Shown here in pieces: positions 10,900 to 22,045 of a stretch of DNA of 64,000 nucleotides. The position numbers and the translations under genes are program-made. The notes beneath the pieces are model-generated. The model saw only the letters and a program-made list of their open reading frames with translations. It did not search any database and was not told the DNA's origin. The stretch is taken from positions 2,160,403-2,224,402 of the forward strand of contig NW_004454178.1 in the NCBI RefSeq assembly GCF_000283155.1, in the 5' to 3' direction. Position 1 is the stretch's first letter, and every line of letters starts with the position of its first letter. The stretch comes from Ceratotherium simum simum. Lineage: Eukaryota > Chordata > Mammalia > Perissodactyla > Rhinocerotidae.

Positions 10900-11862
10900 T
10901 CTGCTGTTGCGATGCGCAGAGCTGACGGGCTTGTAGCAGCCGCCTCTGGAGCGTGGATTGTGCTGAGAAGGGCGTCCTGCACCAGTGGATGGAGCGCGGC
11001 ATGAAGTACATCCTGAAAGGGAACGAAGCATTCTCGTCCTGAGCCTCCTGGTGGCCAACGGGAAACAGCTGTTCCTCGTCACCAACAGCCCTCCCAGCCT
11101 TTCCAGCTTCGTGGCGCACAGTGGGCCCGGATTGGTGCAATTCTCCAACGTGGTCAGCATCCAGGTTGACAAGCCCAGCTCTTTCACTGACTGGCGCAAG
11201 CCTTTCTGGAAACTCAGAGAAGGGACACCAGACGGCGGGGGCCCTCCTGGGGCGATGACCTCTGCCCTGATCCGGCGGAGGCGCTCATCCCGGGCCTGGG
11301 AGCCGCATCAGCAGCATCCAGCGGCACCTGCACTCGCCGACGAGGCAGCGGGAGCTCACGCGGCTGCTGGGGCGCAGGAGCCGGGTGCCTGGATGAAGGA
11401 GCCGCGGGGGGAACCGGGGTGCGTCACTAAGGCCTTGTCCAAGGCTCAGCGGGGGAGCGTCTTCTGCACCTTCCCAACCCCAGCTACTTCTCAAGGCGCC
11501 TGGTGCCTTCTGCGACCTCTGCAAGGCCTCCCACGCTGCCTGCTCCAGGACCTCGTGGACTTGACCTTGCGAGCTCCTGCCGCGCCAGGTCCCTCTGGAC
11601 CGACCAGCTCTGCACAGGCTGCGTGAAGATGCCCCTCCTCGCCCACAACGTGGAAGGAAAAATGGCCCTAAACTTAAAGCTCAAACGAACGAGTGTAAAC
11701 AGGTCACACAGACATCGCAACACGGGAGTGCTTTAGGATGGCCCCAGCCCAGCTCTCTTCCACGTTGTGGGAAAACTGGCTCTGCCAAGATCTGAACCCC
11801 CGGGCGTCTCCCGAAGCAACATTCTCATCCTCTTCCTGCTATTAAAGCGGCTCCAATTAGAC
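10900..11862 (+). pseudogene. NT5DC2P: Processed pseudogene (retrocopy) of NT5DC2-like HAD 5'-nucleotidase-domain protein
   Basis: A GC-rich island in an AT-rich region encodes, across three frames, pieces collinear with the C-terminal part of NT5DC2. In order: KGVLHQWMERGMKYILKGNEAF (10961-11029, broken by a frameshift and TGA near 11040), LVANGKQLFLVTNSP (11050-11092, HAD motif II), VDKPSSFTDWRKPF (11165-11206), GALIPGLG then RHLHSPTRQRELTRLL (11280-11370), AWMKE..CVTKALSKAQ.GSVF (11387-11465), NPSYFSRRLV (11477-11508) and LWTDQLCTGCVKMPLL (11591-11638). About 60 residues are missing between the third and fourth blocks. The contiguous coding matter, spanning several exons of the parent, has no introns. 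3' UTR-like sequence follows with ATTAAA at 11841-11846. The 5' end is truncated and no A-tail or clear TSD remains. Parent assignment (NT5DC2 rather than NT5DC3) rests on the C-terminal QLCTGC motif. Non-functional. Confidence 0.78.
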
Positions 11863-12357
11863 TCTTCCCTTTAGACTTGGCAGGTGAGAGTCATGTGAGG
11901 TCCCCAAACTCCAGGGAAAACAGTTCAAACTCGACCAAGAATTCTGTAAACTTTTTCTGCTCAGGTCCTGTGGCCTGAAGCTTAGCAGACATCCAGCCAG
12001 GAGGCTCAGCAAGCTGTTCTGCTTTGGCAGAAAACTCCCGTCTCTGTTAGTGGTTTTCTTGAAGCCCTCATTGGGCTTGAGGGGAGGTTGGAATTGGGGG
12101 TTTAGAAGGTGAGGTGGTAGGTGGAGGAAAGGACGCCCTCCTCTCCCCAGGGGATGGGAGGGCAATGGCACAGCTCTTCCTAAAAAAGGCGGAGGGTTCT
12201 CTTGCTCCTCGGTACCCCAAATATTCTAGACATAAATTGTGGAGCATTCCTCTGTCTCATCCTACAGGTTGTCCAGAAACTCTCTTAAGAACGTGAAATT
12301 ACTTCTATGGATTTTGGGCTTCAGATAATATTCACATTCAAATAAGAACTCTCAAGC
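11863..12357. other. Unassigned sequence
   Basis: No repeat or gene recognised between the retrocopy and the next ERE. ORFs of 104 (reverse) and 60 codons have no recognisable features. Confidence 0.45.
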
Positions 12358-12575
12358 AAAACCCAGCAAATAAGGACCAGCCAGTGGCATAGTGGTTGAG
12401 TTCCAGGGCTGGCTTTGGCGGCCCAGGTTTGAGGCTTCAGAACCTGGGTGTGGACCTATGCACCACTCATCAAGCCATGCTGTGATGGTGACCCACATAA
12501 AAAATTGAGGATGATGGGCATGAATGTTAGCTCAGGGCCAATCTTCCTCAGGGGGAAACAAAAATCCAGCAAGTA
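12358..12575 (+). mobile_element. ERE SINE (older subtype) with TSD
   Basis: tRNA-derived head GGACCAGCCAGTGGCATAGTGG, then GTGGACCTATGCACCACTCA, CAAGCCATGCTGTGATGG and GTTAGCTCAGGGCCAATCTT. TSD AAAACCCAGCAAATA (12358-12372) and AAAATCCAGCAAGTA (12561-12575), 13 of 15 matching. Divergence from the youngest copies indicates an older subfamily. Confidence 0.9.
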
Positions 12576-12584
12576 TATTTTGTA

Positions 12585-12720
12585 CTTATTTAACAAATAT
12601 TTACTGGGTACCTTCTTTCCGCCACTCACTGTCCATGTGTCTAGAAGGATACAGTCTTCACTCTCCACTGATAGCCTCTGGGGATTGGGTGGCTGGCTTT
12701 TTACCTTTGTCTCCCATACA
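12585..12720 (-). mobile_element. Probable L2 3'-end fragment
   Basis: TTAACAAATATTTACTGGGT, then ACTGTCCATGTGTCTAGAAG and GATACAG, resembles the reverse complement of the L2 3' end. Short and degraded. Confidence 0.4.
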
Positions 12721-13384
12721 GCTTTATCCTGCAGGAGTTTTTTATAGCAAAAACCATATATATATATATATGTTTTTAAGTTAGTAAATTATTGTAAATT
12801 TTCAGAATGGTAGCAAAACTTTCTCTATTTCTCTCCATATACATGCTTTTAACTTCTTTACCTAATATAACAATTCAGTTACTGTATTTTGAAAATGCAG
12901 GGTGCCAAGTCATCTTTCCCCTTAGGTTTGTGACATTCTGGGACCATTGCTTACAAGCTTTAAAGAAAGAAAAAAATCACTGCTGCCCTAGTGACTATTT
13001 TACTTAGCAAGTGTAATTGCTCCTCTATAAAGCATTGATTAAACTTTAGAATGTAAAAGGGCAGATGTAGATTTATGCAAGATAAGACCACATCTTACTT
13101 GCCAGCTTATTAAAAAATGACATTGCTACTTACCTTGTCTTTCTTTGTGTCCATGAAAGATCTCTTTGGGATTTATAGCAACCAACTAGAAATGTATATC
13201 CCAGATGTAATGAGCTTCTCTTGAAAGTCTCACTTATCTGAAGGAATTACTCAGTCATTCATTGCACCCCACAAAATCAATTAATGAAAGATGGATAATT
13301 TTACTTAAAATTTGGGAGAAATGAGAAAGAGGATTCATATCAAATACTACATAACAAAAACTTAATCAAAAACCTATGCATTAG
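12721..13384. other. Unassigned sequence
   Basis: AT-rich sequence with a short TA run at 12760-12772; no repeat family or gene recognised. Confidence 0.4.
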
Positions 13385-13714
13385 TGATCTATTGCAGAGT
13401 GTAAGAAATTAGTGCAAAACCCTATTAGCTTAAAAAATTAACATTTTTTTCTCATAGTTTTTGTGGGTCAAGAATCTGGACACGGCTTAGTTGGGTGCCT
13501 CTGTTTCAGGGTGTCTCACAAGGCTACAATCAAGATGTTGGCTAGGGTTGCTGTCATCTCAACGCTGAACTGAGGGAGGATCCACTTCCAACCTCACTCA
13601 CGTGGTGGTTGGCAGGTTTTCACTGACTGCTATCTGGAGGTATCAGTACTATGCCATGTAGGTCTCATCTTAGGGCTACTCACAACATGACAGCTGGCTT
13701 CCCTAAGACCAAGA

Positions 13715-13748
<34 letters not shown>

Positions 13749-13932
13749 CCCTCAAAATGGAAGCCACAGTCTTTCCATAATCTAATCTTGAAAGCGACAT
13801 CCCATTGCTCTCCTGTAGGCTGTCTCTTAGAAATGAGTCTCTAAATCGAGCCCAGACTCAAGGGAAGGAGATTACACAAAGATGTGACTACCAGGAGGCT
13901 GAGACCATTAGAGGCCATCTTACAAGCTATGT
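13385..13932 (+). mobile_element. MLT1-type (ERVL-MaLR) solo LTR
   Basis: Ordered matches to a mammalian MLT1J-like LTR: CTCATAGTTTTTGTGGGTCA, GGCTTAGTTGGGTGCCTC, CTCACAAGGCTACAATCAAG, AGGATCCACTTCCAACCTCA, AACATGACAGCTGGCTTCC, GGAAGCCACAGTCTTTCC, GGAGATTACACAAAGATGTG and TACCAGGAGGCTGAGACCAT. A GA microsatellite has grown inside it. No internal retroviral genes flank it, so it is a solo LTR. Confidence 0.75.
13716..13746. repeat. (GA)n microsatellite
   Basis: About 15 uninterrupted GA units inside the MLT1-type LTR. Confidence 0.95.
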
Positions 13933-15170
13933 ACAATGACCTATTTGACATTTCTTATCTCTACCCCCACCATCTCCACCTCGTCAAAGTTTCTATTCTC
14001 AGCCAGTCAGAGTATCTCTCTCATTCTTTTCTTCTTCCTAGGCAGTCTAAAATTCTTCCTATTTTTCATTACAACACTTCTCCTCAGTTAAAACACCCCA
14101 CTTAACAAAGGAAAACACATTAGTTTAACAGAATGTGGACTCTGTCTTTTCTTAAACATGCCCTTTGAGCAGTCTTAGCAGGATAAATGGAACCACATGT
14201 AAACTTACTATAATGCTATACTTAGGATTAATTATTTCATATGACTATATTGCAATTAAGACTTTATTACTATAAAATACTTGTAATAATCTCAATAGTT
14301 AAATCTTTTGGGAAAGAGAATTGGTGTTCAAATGAATTCTCTGTTCTCAATGGTCAAATTTATAGTGAAACTTTCCTGTAATAAGTTGTGATTCTCAAAA
14401 GAGTTTTCTTTTTTTAAGTTAAATTTTATCCAAGAAAAAATGTGTGTGTGTTTGTTTCCAAAGTCTCTTCTCCCTTTCCATGTGTCCCAGTACCAGTTCA
14501 ATTACAGTGAAGAGGAACACAAAACTTTTGACATTTGGGCCAAAAACAATGTTGGTTATTATACTCAGTCTTACCTTGGAACAAGCTGCCTCCTCAGAAA
14601 ACATTCTGTTATATTTTCCTTGTCTGCAGAGTCAGTAACGAATAATGCCATATAGCCTTGAGTGCTAAGTGGACAAATGATACAGGCTTTTGAAGAGTTT
14701 TCAGAGCTTAGTGGTTTCTTTCCCTTCACTCTTGATATTGTGATTTTTTTTTTTGTACTAGGTTAAATTTAAGCCCTTTCCTCAGCTTGTCGAAAAAATT
14801 TCAGAGGGAATAAACTGTTATGTAATAACTCTCAGACAGACTTTTACCTATTTTCAACTTTTCTCTCTAAAGTTTGGAAATGGATTCCTTCCAATATCTG
14901 GACATAAGAAGAGACATCGTGTGCAATCACTTAGCTAGCCATCTGCAATAACGTGGCTTGCCTATTCCAGGATGTTCTTCCTCAGGAAGATGAAATTGCA
15001 AATAACTTTGTTGGTTGTTTCAAGACCTTTTTGAAAATCCACTTATCTGAGCATTAGAAGACTCAGCCAGCCCTCATGAAAGGACTCAGTACAATACCTA
15101 GCTCCACCAGGCCTGTCAAATGACGGTTTGTTTCTCAAGACTTAACTTGGAACCCAGGCCTCACTGTGTC
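13933..15170. other. Unassigned sequence
   Basis: No recognised repeat or gene. Short overlapping ORFs at 14419-14655 are chance-sized. Confidence 0.45.
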
Positions 15171-15402
15171 CACAATCCTATATATGTGTATATTTATATA
15201 TATTTTTTTCTTTTTTTCTGAGGAAAATTCACCCTGGGCTAACATCTGTGCCAATCTTCCTCTTTTTGTATGTGGGTCACCGCCACAACGTGGCCTCTGA
15301 GGAGAGGTGTAGGTCTGCCCCCAGGAACCAAACCCAGGCCACTGAAGCAGAGCATGTCAAACTTAACCACTAGGCCACAGGGCCGGCCCCACAATCCTAT
15401 AT
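15171..15402 (-). mobile_element. ERE SINE, antisense, with 13-bp TSD
   Basis: Antisense ERE: T-rich tail (about 15184-15221), CACCCTGGGCTAACATCTGT, GCCAATCTTCCTC and terminal CTTAACCACTAGGCCACAG then GGCCGGCCC. TSD CACAATCCTATAT at 15171-15183 and 15390-15402, identical. Confidence 0.93.
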
Positions 15403-17366
15403 TATTGTATCATGAATTTTGCCCAGTCTCAAGCAGATCTTCACAGTGAAAGACGTACTTTAGATCAGATCCCAAACACCTCATCAATATTTCATCTTTG
15501 TTCCCTCCCACCTCCAGATACTATTAAGAGTCTACCAATGAAATGATCTCCCTTAGTTTGGCAAGCAATAATCTTATCTACAGGTTAGTTACTTTATCTT
15601 GCTTTATCAACAAGTTGTTTTGGTGGTCTTTCCAGGGAATGGACAGAAGCAAGCAAGATATGCCTATATAGGGGAAAAATTTCTATGTTAATTACTGTTT
15701 ATTCATCTCATGTGAATCCTACTTTCCTCAGTGAGGGACGTAGCCATAAACTCGAGTTACATCATCTAAGAGTGATGAAGGAAACATGTTTAGGAAAAGT
15801 AAGACAAATAATTTAAACAAAGATATGTAAAGTTCAGCAGTGGTATGTCATATTACCTGAGATGGAATATGAGGCATCTTGGAAGTCAGGCAAGTAGAGT
15901 GTTGAGGAATAAGTGGCAAAGTTAGGCTGTGTATATTGTCTCCTTTCATGAGACTTATGTGGGGAAGAAGGAACAGAGCAGATTTAAGAGCGAGCTTCTG
16001 CACACATGCAAATTGTGTGGGCTGCAACTAGGATGTTTGCTTTGCAGATAACACTGCATTAGTGTGAACCTGAATAGTCATAACATCAAGGAGACAAACC
16101 AAAATGTTTACTATCATGAGGGTGAAACATGAAAATGCCGTTTTGGTTATAGCAATGTATACAAAACTCAGGGGGGATATAATACACGGTCCCCTTAAGC
16201 AATGCTATTGAACATAAACTTCCCTTCCAGATATAGATATGCATTTTCACTGTAGCAGCATCTCTAACAACTGGGATGATCAATTATCTGTCTTGTTTAA
16301 TTAGAAAAGAAAGATATCACCCTTGTCCCTCTGCTGAAGTTCTCCTTGAACACCAAGCTACAACTCTTCAAAGGCGGTCTTCTTGTCATTGGATTCCTGC
16401 CATGTTAGTAACCTGCACCCCATCCACTCAACACTCTAGCGTGTTTTTGAACCCAGTGAACTTCATTTGCTCCAAAATAGAAGAGCAGTTGAAGTTCCTC
16501 TTTTTATCAAGTAGAAGTTCTTGGCCTTCCCTGATGAGAATATGGAGCAATGGCAGACTGAAGCTCAGGTAACATGAAATGAGGCTTCCGGAAGGGAGGT
16601 AAGCAGGAGTTGTGTGGTTCCCCTCTTAACATTACATGAAGAAGTAAAGTGAGTATATCTCTCTTGCTCCCTTTCTTCCCTTTTGTCTTTCATTTTAATC
16701 AAGAAAACACATATGGACAAGGTTATCCTCTGTTACTTGGTGCCATGATATTTACAGTCTGTGTCATCCACTTGCCATTTTGTGAGATTAAGGCAATTGA
16801 AGCACATACTTGGTAAGTGGGCTATCGATAGTCTAGCAAGTGTCTCTACATCAACGGTATGAATCAATATAAATTTTTCTTGTAGAATTGTGGTAGTCTT
16901 CTTATCTTTGAAGTTTACCACTTTTATTTGGAATAACATAAGTTTTCACTTCTTGATGCCAATTCAGTTCCTGAAAGTGTTTGTCAAAAGTATTTCCAAT
17001 TCACGCAAGTATAGCAAAATGCAATATCTAAATTATCACTGATACTTTCATCTATCACAAAGTGTAGAAGGACAAAATACGTGAATAGAATGCATGTGCA
17101 TTTATACAATTTTATTTTTTAAGCTGGAAAAGACTCACCTTTTCTGATTTTAGACTCTTGTTTTTAATTTACTTTGCCAATAGTATTCATAGACATTATC
17201 AAAATTCCGTGTTAATGCAAAAATCATCTTCAGCTCTAACATTCTTTCTCTGGTACACACAGAAATTTCTCATTGGTCTTTTTCATACATTTTTAGAGAA
17301 TTACTAAAACACCCACTTCTAAATGAAACCATCAAAATGATTATTTTCTTGTCAAAGCCATATCAA
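15403..17366. other. Unassigned sequence
   Basis: About 2 kb without a recognised repeat or gene. The longest ORF (98 codons, 16276-16572) shows no domain and no splice context that I can defend. Confidence 0.45.
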
Positions 17367-17367
17367 T

Positions 17368-17818
17368 GATCAGTTTTCTATTGCTGTAAGAACAATCACT
17401 TCAAAACTTAGTGGTTAAAAACAACCATTTATTTGCATGTTTCTTCAATTTGAGCTGGGCTTAGCTGGGTGGTTCTTAGGCAGATCTCTCTTGGGTCACC
17501 GCCACAGTTGTAGTTAGGAGACAGGACAACTGTGCGCTGGTGGGTCCTGGATAGCCTGTCTCATCTGTTCAGGACATCAGCAGGGATGGCTTGGAACAGC
17601 TGGAATGACTCTTCACATGAGGATGGCAGCATCCTAGAGGGAAAATTAAAAATTGCAATGCTCCTTGAGGTCTCGCTCAGAAGTCACGTGACTTCACTTC
17701 TGTCTCATCGTATTGTTCAATTCAAGTCGACCCAGACTCTAGGGGTAGGGAAATATATTGCACGCTTTGAAAGAGGAGATTTCAATAAATTGTGGCCATT
17801 TTTAGTCCATCACAGTTA
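17368..17818 (+). mobile_element. MLT1-type (ERVL-MaLR) LTR remnant
   Basis: Starts TCAGTTTTCTATTGCTGTAA, then AAAACTTAGTGGTTAAAAAC, GCTGGGCTTAGCTGGGTGG and CTCAGAAGTCACGTGACTTC, ending TGTGGCCATTTTTAGTCCAT then CACA. This layout is typical of MLT1 LTRs. A 95-codon ORF (17532-17819) inside it is incidental. Confidence 0.65.
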
Positions 17819-17819
17819 G

Positions 17820-18839
17820 TATTAACAATGTTAAGATTGACATAATATTAGAAATTCAGTATATTAATAATATTAATAAAAATATGTTTATAAAAACTGT
17901 ATTTTCTCCAAAAGATAGAAGAAAACTTAAATTTTATAATTTTATTGCTGAAGGTTAAATCTCAAACCCAACAATAAATATTTATGTTTTAATTGACTTG
18001 AAGATTGCTTGATCAGTTCTTAAGCACATAAGTGCCAGAATAAATATTCAGGATCATCTATTAAAATTGAACTTGAAAACAACAGTTTTTTTCCTCAGTG
18101 TTTAAATACAGTGACTAAAAACTATTGACATAGGTAACTTATTTTAGAATTTATGAATGTGATAGTCAAACTGAAATCTGAAAATGTAACGCATGAATAT
18201 CTCCTTAAATAAAAAACAGAATACAGAATAATATTATCCTGTTGGTAAACTTGAAAGATCTGCCTCAAATTTCCCGTTGTTTTCATACATTTGTCATGTA
18301 TAGGGAACTTTAAACAACATGTTAAACAAGTTATAGTGAGTATATACTAAATTCCAAGCAGATTTTATGATTATTAAAAATATTTTCCCTTTGAATGTCT
18401 GTATGGAGTTATTTAAAGGCCTTTTAAAATGTCTGGAGAATAATGGTGGCTATCTGAATTTGAATCTCTCCACATCTGACAAAAAAACATTGGATCAACA
18501 AGGAATGCAAATAAAACCACACCCGGTCCTTCATCATTACTAGGTGTCAGAGAATATCAAGGACTTCAAATTACTTGAAAGTAGAGAATAAACTCAAAAT
18601 TCCAACACGACTACTGCTGGAAGTCTGGATGCTACTACAAGACTGTGGGTTCAAGGAGCAGGAAAGATGAGACTTAGAAACTCCACGCGAAAGAGGAGAG
18701 GGGAGAGAAGTTGAGGACTTAGATAATGCTGAAACAAAATCAGCCCCAGAGAACATCAGACTCCAAGTGCTAAATTCCTGAACTCAGGACCAGGACTTGG
18801 TAGATAGTCCTAAAACTATATAAATCAGTTCAGAGTATT
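17820..18839. other. Unassigned AT-rich sequence; possible L1 5' remnant after 18430
   Basis: Nothing recognised in 17820-18430. Bases 18430-18839 are purine-rich and lie directly upstream of an old L1 ORF2, so they could be that copy's 5' region, but I cannot match them. Confidence 0.35.
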
Positions 18840-21170
18840 AAAAATGAAGGCAAACTTCAAAATTCTTTTCGTGAAGCAAGTATAACACTTATAGCTAATC
18901 TTGATAAAGATAGAACAAAAAAATTACAAACTAATATCACTTATAAATATTGGTACAAACATTCTAAATAAAATGTTAGCAAATAGACTAAAAAGCCACA
19001 GAAATAAAATAATGAACCATGACTAAGTGGAATTTTGTAACACTAATGCAAGGATGACTCAATATTAGAAAAATCTATTAACTTAAATCCACCATATTAA
19101 TAGGTCTAAGGAGAAAAACTATATCATTATCTTCATAGATGCTGAAAAAGTCTATAGCAAAATTCAACAATCATTTTTATTATAAACTTTTGTGAAAATA
19201 GAATGGATAGATATTTCCTTAGCATGATAAAATGTATAGCCCATCCTATATAATAAAAAACACTAGAAACATTTCCACTGTGGTCAAGAAAAAGCCAAGG
19301 ATGTCAACTGTATCCACTATTACTAACCTTTTATAGAGATAATAGCCAATGTAATTTAAAAAGAGGGAAACATAAGAGACTCAAGAATTAGAAATGAAAC
19401 TCTTTCTATTTTCAGATGACATGATGTTATACCTGGAAAATGCTGGAGAACCAACCAGTGATAAAACTAATTCAAACAGTAAAGTATACAGCAAAATAGC
19501 AAGATTTAAAATTATCATGCAAAAATCAATAGAGTGTATATAGTCAAATAATAACCAGTTAGAAGATATAACAAAAATCCCATTGAAAACAGCAATAAAT
19601 AAACAAGTAGATAAAAACTTAAGAATAAACTTAAGATCCATATGAAATTACACATAAAAAGCTATAAAATACTCATGAAAGACATAAAAAGCCAACTTGA
19701 ACAGATGGAAAGAACTCCTTTGTTCTTGGTTAGAATATCTCAACATCATAATCAAGATGTCTGTTCCCCCTAAATCGATTTATAAATTTAATGCAATCCC
19801 AAGAAAAATATAAAGGGAACTAAACAAGTTTGTAATAAAATTCATATGGAAAAATAAATAAGCACACAGGAATAGACAGAAAACTTCAAAGAAAGAATTA
19901 TAAGAGGGGATCACTTTTACAAGGTGTCAAAATATACTATAAAATCTCAGTAATTAAAATCATGTAGTACTAATGAATAATAGACAAAGGAATTTATTGG
20001 ATTTATTTCCCAGGAAAACTAAAAGAAAAGAATAGGAGAAAATATTTGTCACTTTAGGCAAAGATTTATAATTAAGATACAAATAGAACCCCAAAGAGAA
20101 AAAGTATAATTAATTCAACTTCTTGAAAATTAAAACTTTTGATCCTCAAAATAAACTTCAAAGAAAATGAACAGGCAAAAATAAAAAAAAAAAAAGGAGA
20201 ATATATTTGCAAATTGTATATTAGACAAATTTTATTTATCAGGTTATATCAAGTATTCCTACAAATCAATAACCAGAAAACACACAGCCCAATTAAGAAA
20301 TGAACAAAGTATTTGATGAGACACTTCACAGAAGTATGTATATAGATGGCTGATAAGCACATGCAAAGATGCTCAACGTTATTAGTCATCAAGGAAATGG
20401 AAATTAAAACCACAATAAAATATTAACACACCTCAATTAGTATCACTAAAATTTAAAATAATAATAATGCAAAGTGTTGGCAAGGTTATGGAGTGAATGG
20501 AATTTTGATCTATTGATGGTTAGAATGTAAAATTTTACAAACACTTGGGAAAAGAGCCTGGCTATTTCTTCAAGTTTAACATTAAACTACCATATAAACC
20601 CGCCATTCCACTCCTAGGCTTACACTTGAAGTAAAAGGAAATATATGTCCATACAAAGACTTATACATGTGTGTATAGAACCTAGAAGCTTTATTTCTAA
20701 ATTCAGAATCTAGAAATAAGCCAAATGTCCATTAACGGGTGAAAGAATAAATAAATAATTTCATACAAAGTAATACTACTCAGCACTAAAAAATCAATTA
20801 ATTGCTGATACAACAACATGGATGAATCTCAAACCATCATGTTATGTGAAGGAAGCCAGACACAAAACATGGCATACTGTATGATTATATTTTTGAAAAA
20901 TTCTAGAATAGCAATACTAATTGTAGCAGATCAGTAGTTGCCTGGGGCCGTGGGAGGGGGGAGAAGTTGACAGAGAAGACGCACAAATCAACTTTTTCAG
21001 GTGATAGAATGTTCTATACCTTGGTTCTGATGTAATCACACATCATATATGTATGTCTGTGTGTATATATTTATACTTACATACATATATATAAATTTCG
21101 TAACTAATCAAACAATACTCTAACAGGTCTTAGTGTTATTATATGCAAATTATGCCTTAAAATAATAAGA
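18840..21170 (+). mobile_element. Old L1 (L1M), ORF2 reverse transcriptase to 3' end
   Basis: Long degraded forward L1. Recognisable in order: a block like ANILNKMLANR.K..RN at 18955-18995, the reverse-transcriptase core LFLFSDDMMLYLENA (19400-19444, FSDD in place of the usual FADD), ANKQVDKNLRINLRS at about 19590-19640, and FINLMQSQE equivalents of FNAIPI at 19780-19810. Then come TMRY-like and TPLLGLHLK equivalents at 20400-20630, and a 3' UTR ending TATATGCAAATTATGCCTTA then AAATAA near 21170. Stops in every frame. Confidence 0.75.
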
Positions 21171-21213
21171 GAAAACAACATCACCAATGAGGTGCATACA
21201 CTGAGTGCTTTTT

Positions 21214-21449
21214 GAAAAAGATGCCCTGAGGGCCGGCCCCGTGGCTTAGCGGTTAAGTGCGTGCGCTCCGATGCTGGCAGCCCGGGTTCGGATCCCGGGT
21301 GTGCNNNNNNNNNNNNNNNNNNNNNNNNNNNNNNNNNNNNNNNNNNNNNNNNNNNNNNNNNNNNNNNNNNNNNNNNNNNNNNNNNNNNNNNNNNNNNNNN
21401 NNNNNNNNNAAAAAAAAAAAAAAAAAAAAAAAAGAAAAAGATGCCCTGA
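21214..21449 (+). mobile_element. Young ERE SINE with 16-bp perfect TSD and an assembly gap inside
   Basis: Head GGGCCGGCCCCGTGGCTTAG at 21230 and the tRNA B-box region GGTTCGGATCCCGGGTGTGC just before the gap. The tail is about 24 A. TSD GAAAAAGATGCCCTGA at 21214-21229 and 21434-21449, identical. Bases 21305-21409 are N, so the central and 3' part of the SINE is unread. The perfect TSD suggests a recent insertion. Confidence 0.93.
21305..21409. other. Assembly gap (105 N)
   Basis: A run of 105 undetermined bases between the SINE head and its A-tail. ORFs drawn across it consist of unknown residues and mean nothing. Confidence 1.
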
Positions 21450-21499
21450 AAAGAACACGCTATCACTTATACAGTGTTCCAATTAATGATGCATAACCT

Positions 21500-22045
21500 G
21501 AATCTGATCATGAAGAAATATCACACAATCCTAAACTGAGAGATATTCTAGAAAATAACTGGCCTGTGTTGCTCAAAAATGCCAATCCTAAAAGACAAAG
21601 AAAGACTGAGAATCTGTTCCACATTAAAGGAGACCAAAAAGGAATGCAACATGAAATCCTGAATTTCTGCACATTGTAAATAATATATATGAGTCAATAG
21701 ACGATTGGAATGTGGTGGTGGTTTAGACAAAATTGTTGTGTCACTGTAAAATTTTCCAAATTTGATAACTGTACTATGTTTATATAAGAGAATAAAGAGA
21801 ATACCCGTTTCTTGAGAAATACACACTGAAGTGTTAAGTGGTAAAGAGTTATGATGTACATAAAAAAATTCTCAACTAGTTAGGAAAAACTATATATATA
21901 TAACCTTTATATGTGTATATACACACACAGAAAAAATGAAAAGCAAATGTGGCAAATGTTCAAAACTTGTGACTCTACATAAAGAGTTTACGGTCTTTCT
22001 CGGTAACACTCTTGCCAAGTTAGAAATTATTTCAAAATAGAAAGT
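21500..22045 (+). mobile_element. Probable old L1M 3' UTR-like repeat
   Basis: AACTGGCCTGTGTTGCTCAA, AGACAAAGAAAGACTGAGAA, ATTAAAGGAGACCAAAAAGG, GATAACTGTACTATGTTTAT, GAAATACACACTGAAGTGTT and the terminal TTAGAAATTATTTCAAAATA reproduce a common mammalian interspersed repeat that I associate with old L1 3' ends. The family name is uncertain. Confidence 0.55.

Noticed and set aside
10831..11524. Reverse-strand ORFs of 79-122 codons over the GC-rich island
   Set aside because: They are shadows on the opposite strand of the NT5DC2-like retrocopy; high GC lengthens ORFs by chance.
13385..13932. Intact endogenous retrovirus
   Set aside because: Only LTR-type sequence is present; no gag, pol or env neighbours and no paired LTR.
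21230..21304. tRNA gene
   Set aside because: ERE heads carry tRNA-like A and B boxes but lack a foldable complete tRNA and sit in SINEs with A tails and TSDs.
21104..21496. ORFs crossing the N run
   Set aside because: Most residues are unknown and the rest are A-tail or SINE sequence.
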